DNA of 64,000 nucleotides from Acanthopleura granulata. Its lineage: Eukaryota; Mollusca; Polyplacophora; Chitonida; Chitonidae. The stretch spans positions 34,259,860 through 34,323,859 of the forward strand of contig JABBOT010000003.1 in NCBI GenBank assembly GCA_016165875.1, in the 5' to 3' direction. Positions 62,001-64,000 of this stretch are shown one piece after another; positions within the stretch are counted from its first letter, which is position 1; each line of letters opens with the position of its first letter. The translations under genes and the position numbers were made by a program. The notes beneath the pieces are model-generated. The model was not told the DNA's origin. It worked only from the letters and a program-made list of their open reading frames with translations, and did not search any database.

Positions 62001-63988
62001 AGGTATGGTGGAAGGTGCGAATTCGCCTTACCCCAGCTCTGGTCTGGCAATGCCGTCCCCTGGGGCCAGGAACTGGCCCGGGTCCCCGTCTGTGGCTGGC
62101 CCCTCCCCTGCCTCCAGGCATGGGCTGGCCATGTCACCGGGCTACTCCGCTCTTCATTCACCCCAGATGCTCGTGGGCAAAGACACGGAACACAGCAGAA
62201 CATCAGGTATGTGATGCACTGGCCACAGGCTGGCCATTATCTTTCATTTGTTCATCCAGGTACACGCTTATCTCCCGTTTAGTCTTTACCAACGACCTGT
62301 AAGTAAATACATTTTCTATGCCTTTTTATCTTGAACAAGAATTTTAGTAGTCACTTGGTCTGTCCAGTAGTATAAGGCAGTATTTCACATTAATGCCTTA
62401 CCGAAGATCAGGAGTGTGATTTGCACACTTTAATGTATACTCCCTATGCTCATGATTGTGACACCTAGTTTTTCTTTTTGTGAAGCTGTGGCATGCCACA
62501 AAATTGGAAGACCTGATTTTCTAATCACCGTCACACCTACGTGTACATGCAACAATATGCCGTAGAAGTATTGGTTTGAACATTCAAAGTTATGCAAGTT
62601 TGATTGTAACTCCAGTTTCAGCGTGTGGGGAAAATCTGAACTTTCCACGAATTACCAGTACTACCTTAACAGAGTTTCTCTGTTTTTTCAGTGGTGAGCC
62701 CGCCCTCTCGGATGATCCCATCGCGCTCGTGGGCAGCCTCAATTCCCACCCTGCTGTCCCACGAGGGCTTTGACAAACTGCTGACCCCATGCACCCTGCC
62801 AGGGGTGCCCTTTGTGGCCTGCTCCCCTCTGGAGAGGTTCCTGGGCTGCTTCTACGTCAGGAAAAACCTGCACCGGATCGTACAGAACGAAGAGGCAAAG
62901 GTAAGCAGAAATAGTTCATTAGGCCTGTTCGTCACCATGGTGACGTCTTTCTGGGCCAAGGATTTTGAGCGAATTTTGAAAAGATGTGACAGGAAGCATA
63001 GAAGTTTTTTTTTTTATACAAGGCTGACACACATATTGCCCATACAAAACAATGAAAGCAGGATATAACTTGTGCATTTTAAAATGATTTGCCTCCTATG
63101 ATGGGGCTCAGAAATGTCCTTGCTGTTGAATACAGCAGTCAACACCTAAAACTGAATTTCAGACTTTCCCTGCTATAGACTTTCCCTGCTGTTTCATCCC
63201 TGTGTTGTACTGGCTCACTGTCACAACTGTCTTTCTGTCTCTTCCAGGCCACTCTCATGCAGTGTAATGAACCAGGGGTGACCATGTTTAAGGTGGAAGC
63301 TCTACAGTTCCGGGTCAGCCTGAACCCCACCACCCTGCAGACCTTACACATGAAGGCCACCCCTACACCCACTCCGGGTCAGTAAGGTTATCTCCCCCTG
63401 AGTGCAGTCCCTAGTCGTTTTTCACACTGTGCCCTTAGTGTCCCCCTGGGGACATCTGTGTCTTAGTGGTTAGCATTCTAGTGTAGTATAATGACCCAGA
63501 ACCATTTCACCAATTCACTCCTTGTGAGTCCATGTCCATCTCTTTTGGGTGGCTTCCACTCCCACTGGTCTGCCATTGGGTGTTTCCTCACACCCTCATG
63601 CTGGCCGCCGTCTTGTAAGTTTTTTGGTAGATTTGAGTACAGTAGACTCTGCAATTGGGCAGTTGTGCGCCATGCTCATAAATATTCCGCGTAACCGACA
63701 GCAGCCAGCATTATGACGGAAGGAAACTGGGCTGAGCCTTCCTATATACAGCTGAAGAGGCAGCCAACATGAGCTGGACTTACATAATAATTATGTAATA
63801 GGTCTTGTGACCATCACATTATGAAGTATTGTAAGAAAAGACAGAACAAATGCAGTAAGTAACAAAACAGATGTAAGGTATAGACTTTGTGTGATTTATG
63901 AAGTGTTTTTTGCCTTTGACGTTTAGAATTCCGAGACCAGTTCACCGCAGAAGACATCCAAGTACTTGGTCGATACTTTGATGTGAAG
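36559..63988 (+). CDS. MED14: MED14, Mediator complex subunit 14 (37 exons, 3' end beyond window)
   Basis: Thirty-seven GT-AG exons join in phase into 3909 nt (1303 codons); the family is about 1450 residues in human, so the C-terminal end lies right of the window. MED14 (Rgr1/CRSP2/TRAP170) is the nuclear scaffold linking head, middle and tail modules of Mediator and contacts activators. Recognition rests on family-specific blocks in the correct order: [83 protein letters not shown] and CSPLERFLG. An LXXLL motif (LSELL) is at residues 41-45. The ATG at 36559 gives an N-terminus with a Gly-rich patch before the first conserved helix. The frame stays open back to the acceptor at 36536, so extra upstream coding sequence is possible. 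Introns carry many repeats, several copying splice junctions. Confidence 0.97.
37700..37815 (+). repeat. SINE body fragment in MED14 intron 2
   Basis: GATGGTTGTGGGATTCCCCC and GGTTTCCTCCCATCATAATG match the SINE body. Neither head nor tail is present. Confidence 0.55.
38970..39125 (+). repeat. SINE head and body fragment in MED14 intron 4
   Basis: GTGGTTAGCGTGCCATCGCA and GTACAATGACC, then CTGTGAGTTCAAGTCGGGCT, match the tRNA-like head and B box. The copy ends in the body. Confidence 0.65.
40735..40820 (+). repeat. SINE body fragment in MED14 intron 7
   Basis: GTTCAAGCCCAGTTCATGCT and CGGTTTCCTCCCACCATAAC match the SINE body around the B box. Confidence 0.6.
41369..43450 (+). CDS. MED14: MED14 exons 8-13 (residues ~204-327)
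   Basis: Exons are 41369-41456, 41839-41867 (29-nt micro-exon), 42170-42248, 42383-42426, 42719-42807 and 43407-43450. They encode [20 protein letters not shown], then [32 protein letters not shown] and a Lys/Gln-rich end ([15 protein letters not shown]). [16 protein letters not shown] matches the conserved WRLLK/DILVED core of the family. The intron between 42248 and 42383 is only 134 bases. Confidence 0.95.
42930..42990 (-). repeat. tRNA-like 5' half, minus orientation
   Basis: The complement reads CCCTTTAGCTCAGTTGGCAG then AGTGCTGGAGCATGG, a strong A-box and D-arm match. No B box or T arm follows, so this is a truncated tRNA-derived repeat and not a tRNA gene. Confidence 0.5.
43478..43672 (+). 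repeat. SINE copy in MED14 intron 13
   Basis: GAGTTCAAGCCCAGCTCACT matches the B box; AATAATGCTGGCCACCATCG, TATAACTGAAATATTCTTGA and GCATAAAACACTAATCAAAT match the body and tail. Confidence 0.8.
45170..45325 (+). repeat. Duplicated 3' splice site before the MED14 exon at 45295
   Basis: TTTGTGTGACTGCTGTTTTAA, C-rich sequence, TTCCAG, TC(C/T)TCA(G/A)GCTGAGCA occurs twice 87 bases apart. The authentic acceptor ends at 45294; the copy ends at 45207. Using the upstream one adds exactly 29 codons in frame with no stop. Confidence 0.85.
45295..49161 (+). CDS. MED14: MED14 exons 14-19 (residues ~328-523)
   Basis: Exons are 45295-45407, 46011-46079, 46900-46939, 47210-47335, 48552-48630 and 49002-49161. 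They encode [40 protein letters not shown] and a segment with [20 protein letters not shown]. This is followed by [20 protein letters not shown] and [20 protein letters not shown]. Order and spacing match the family's repeated beta/alpha middle region. The exon at 45295 has an alternative in-frame acceptor at 45208. Confidence 0.95.
45545..45760 (+). repeat. tRNA-headed interspersed repeat in MED14 intron 14
   Basis: GTGATGGCCGAGAGATACAG and AGGGTTCAGTTCCAAATGAG give A- and B-box-like motifs. Later GGGGTGTCATGTCTGGCATC and GCATTATATGACTGG recall the second SINE-like family. Confidence 0.5.
46130..46705. repeat. Interspersed repeat copy A in MED14 intron 15, split by a SINE
   Basis: GGGCTATTGTCTTAGCGGGT, CTGTCCATATTCCTCATAAA, CACTCTATCTCTCGAAAGGT and, after the SINE, GTTTTATGAATGGCTGGTAT and TTTTAAGTGCATTGCACGAT match the copy at 47363-47806 in order. 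Confidence 0.8.
46376..46564 (+). repeat. SINE nested in repeat copy A, with target-site duplication
   Basis: AATGCGGTTGCTGTGAGTTC and AAGTCCAGCTCATGCTGGCT begin the 5'-truncated copy, which ends AAAACACCAATCAAATAAAT. It is bracketed by TACACA at 46370-46375 and 46565-46570, the expected short target duplication. Confidence 0.85.
47363..47806. repeat. Interspersed repeat copy B in MED14 intron 17
   Basis: GGGGTATTGTCTTTGCGGGC, TTGTCCATATCCGTGTAAAC, GCTCTATCTCTAGAATGGTT, TTTTATGAATGGCCAGTATT and TTTTAAGTGCATTGCATGGT match copy A. Confidence 0.8.
47857..48055 (-). repeat. Diverged SINE copy, minus orientation, in MED14 intron 17
   Basis: TTTATTGTGATTGGCGTTTC begins the complement of the tail; GGAGGAAACCCTGCAGAACC and GCCAGAGAGGAAACCAGCGT match the complemented body. 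Confidence 0.6.
48750..48905. repeat. Degenerate ~30-bp tandem repeat in MED14 intron 18
   Basis: Units of the form CAAACA(A/G)A(A/G)T(A/G)CTTTTAACCTT recur about five times, with substitutions. Confidence 0.55.
49733..54254 (+). CDS. MED14: MED14 exons 20-26 (residues ~524-771)
   Basis: Exons are 49733-49925, 51461-51504, 51808-51936, 52396-52472, 53104-53215, 53602-53650 and 54114-54254. They encode [20 protein letters not shown], then [18 protein letters not shown] and a basic linker (VDSITRKRK). These are followed by [40 protein letters not shown] and [20 protein letters not shown]. The exon ending 49925 leaves one base (G) that joins AT at 51461, giving Asp. That fixes 49926 as the productive donor among the eight tandem copies. 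The exon ending 54254 also sits at the head of a donor-containing array. Confidence 0.94.
49863..50640. repeat. 99-bp tandem array of a MED14 exon/intron junction, eight copies
   Basis: Each unit holds the exon's last ~54 bases (CTGCCCATCAACCCCTTCGC onward to CTCTATG or CTCTGTG), gtgagtt, and ~40 intron bases ending TTGTTGTTCTCTAG in most copies. Donor GTs are at 49926, 50025, 50124, 50223, 50322, 50421, 50520 and 50620: a period of exactly 99 except the last (100). A 265-codon + frame crosses the array only because 99 is a multiple of three and is not a supported gene. Confidence 0.95.
51245..51330 (+). repeat. Diverged SINE tail in MED14 intron 20
   Basis: CTGACTGCCATCATCTCG and CTAGCATTAAACACCAATGAA recall the 3' end of the SINE, with substitutions. 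Confidence 0.4.
54243..54400. repeat. 33-39 bp tandem array of a second MED14 donor junction, four copies
   Basis: GGTTATATAACGGTACGTAG at 54243 covers the exon end and its donor (GT at 54255). Related copies start at 54282, 54318 and 54351, with donor-like GTAGGT at 54294, GTAGAG at 54334 and GTAGGT at 54363. Copies are diverged in length and sequence. Confidence 0.8.
54840..57524 (+). CDS. MED14: MED14 exons 27-31 (residues ~772-940)
   Basis: Exons are 54840-54931, 55327-55476, 55825-55893, 56688-56764 and 57407-57524. They encode [20 protein letters not shown], then [20 protein letters not shown] and [13 protein letters not shown]. These lead into [15 protein letters not shown] and [20 protein letters not shown]. 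The exon at 56688 needs the second of two duplicated acceptors. The exon at 57407 uses a short acceptor (GGCTAAG) with CCCTAAC just upstream, a good branch-site match. The conserved YILDVHC block requires this boundary rather than the later TAG at 57424. Confidence 0.93.
55905..56165. repeat. Pyrimidine-rich tandem repeat with CTTCAG units in MED14 intron 29
   Basis: TTCTCTCCTTCAGTACTTTG and variants recur about every 20-30 bases, with seven CTTCAG or GTTCAG occurrences. Three overlapping + frames exist only because of the low-complexity sequence. Confidence 0.85.
56580..56707. repeat. 64-bp tandem duplication spanning a MED14 acceptor
   Basis: GAGCATTCAGCCTATAAAGC to AAGCAGTCCGTCCT occurs twice (56580-56643 and 56644-56707) without a mismatch that I can see. 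Each copy holds TTGTGTTACAG plus the first ~20 exon bases. Confidence 0.95.
56941..57406. other. MED14 intron with an interspersed repeat fragment
   Basis: CAGGTTCAATCCTGATCTTT and GAAAGGGAATTTGTAGATGG near 56970 resemble GGTTCAATCCCAGCCTTGGA near 31013 and CAGTCCTGGTCGTGGACAGG near 59346, so a third dispersed family is present. No exon is seen. Confidence 0.4.
57915..58135. repeat. ~57-60 bp tandem array across a MED14 acceptor
   Basis: Repeated order: CTTCCTG(G)AAA, (A)GTCCAG(T/A)GAAA, AATAACT-TGAAC, T-rich tract, AG. The last acceptor (58123) is authentic; TTTCTCCTCAG at 58053-58063 is a 60-base-upstream copy followed by GCCTTCCTG. Earlier copies lack a clear AG. Confidence 0.85.
58124..62206 (+). 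CDS. MED14: MED14 exons 32-34 (Pro/Ser-rich linker, residues ~941-1169)
   Basis: Exons are 58124-58366, 59624-59864 and 62003-62206. The first carries the conserved [17 protein letters not shown] at residues 956-972, then low-complexity Pro/Ser/Gly/Ala sequence. Conserved islands within it are [13 protein letters not shown] and [16 protein letters not shown]. These exons are markedly more GC-rich than neighbouring ones. In vertebrate MED14 the same region is a long disordered Pro/Ser linker before the tail-interacting C-terminal part. Serine-proline sites could be phosphorylated; this is inference. Confidence 0.94.
58520..58680. mobile_element. Imperfect inverted repeat, MITE-like foldback in MED14 intron 32
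   Basis: CTGAGTGAAAGAATACAAAA CTATATGGGGTCAGTATGCC on the left pairs with GGCTTACTGACCCCATATAG TTTTGGGTCTTTTCACTCAG on the right around a short centre near 58600. Weaker pairing extends outward. No open frame is inside, as expected for a non-autonomous DNA element. Confidence 0.6.
59909..60228. repeat. 78-80 bp tandem repeat, four copies, in MED14 intron 33
   Basis: CTTTCTGTGGCAGAGTTTGT (TTCCTG in the last copy) recurs near 59912, 59992, 60072 and 60151. Each is followed by GGAGATTGT or GAGATTGT; three of the four have GGTAAG- or AGTAAG-like sequence before CACA(A/G)GAT. Confidence 0.85.
60930..61475. repeat. 20-bp minisatellite with CTGCAG units in MED14 intron 33
   Basis: The unit is CTGCAGTGCTGACACCAGGC, with 17-base (CTGCAGTGACACCAGGC) and CCATGC variants, over about 540 bases. 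Minus-strand frames of up to 221 codons ([21 protein letters not shown]) arise from the periodicity and are not genes. Confidence 0.93.
62692..63988 (+). CDS. MED14: MED14 exons 35-37 (residues 1170-1303; open at right edge)
   Basis: Exons are 62692-62900, 63248-63377 and 63927-63988. They encode [40 protein letters not shown] and a block starting [20 protein letters not shown]. This is followed by [18 protein letters not shown], which ends at a GT donor in phase 0. The RSWAASIPT and CSPLERFLG blocks are diagnostic of the C-terminal region. The remaining exons and the stop lie beyond 64000. Confidence 0.95.
63460..63625 (+). repeat. SINE copy in MED14 intron 36
   Basis: TGTCTTAGTGGTTAGCATTC and TAGTGTAGTATAATGACCCA match the head. 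CATGCTGGCCGCCGTCTTGT matches the body; the tail is degraded. Confidence 0.7.
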
Positions 63989-64000
63989 GTGAGAAACTAG

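Noticed and set aside
61909..62302. Alternative + frames over the MED14 exon at 62003
   Set aside because: Off-frame readings of a GC-rich Pro/Ser coding exon.

Overview
The window is animal (metazoan) nuclear DNA: AT-rich, with short exons bounded by GT-AG introns, tRNA-headed SINEs ending in (AAAT)n tails, and many minisatellites. The SINE tail (about 60 bp, ending CGTAAAACACCAATCAAATAAAT) resembles repeats I associate with molluscs and other lophotrochozoans. A mollusc or brachiopod is my best guess, but the species cannot be fixed from sequence alone.

Three protein genes can be reconstructed, all on the + strand. (1) 797-2196: the 3' part of an unidentified small multi-pass membrane protein. 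Five exons join in phase, and at least three membrane segments and a cysteine-bearing loop are visible; its 5' end is probably outside the window. (2) 20575-29844: a complete seven-exon gene for a 277-residue class I SAM-dependent methyltransferase, with motif I VVEVGSGTGK and an AAQCFHWF motif. (3) 36559 to beyond the right edge: MED14, the backbone subunit of Mediator. I placed 37 coding exons that join in phase into 1303 codons, covering all but roughly the last 150 residues expected for the family.

Layout: 1-2200 membrane-protein gene; 2200-20570 gene-poor DNA with SINE copies, a diverged ~550 bp tandem duplication and short tandem repeats; 20575-29844 methyltransferase gene, with introns full of tandem arrays (18, 21, 25, 86 and ~152 bp units); 29845-36536 gene-poor repeat-rich spacer; 36559-63988 MED14.

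The most unusual signal is in MED14. Tandem duplication has repeatedly copied exon/intron junctions, so authentic splice sites sit beside one or more copies of themselves. The clearest case is a 99-bp array carrying eight successive copies of a 5' splice site (donors at 49926, 50025, 50124, 50223, 50322, 50421, 50520, 50620). A second donor array lies at 54243-54400. Duplicated acceptors precede the exons at 45295, 56688 and 58124; the first would add 29 in-frame codons, while the other two lead to stop codons.

No operon, prokaryotic, CRISPR or viral feature is seen. Exon boundaries were read by eye from splice consensus, phase and family similarity; no alignment or transcript data were available.
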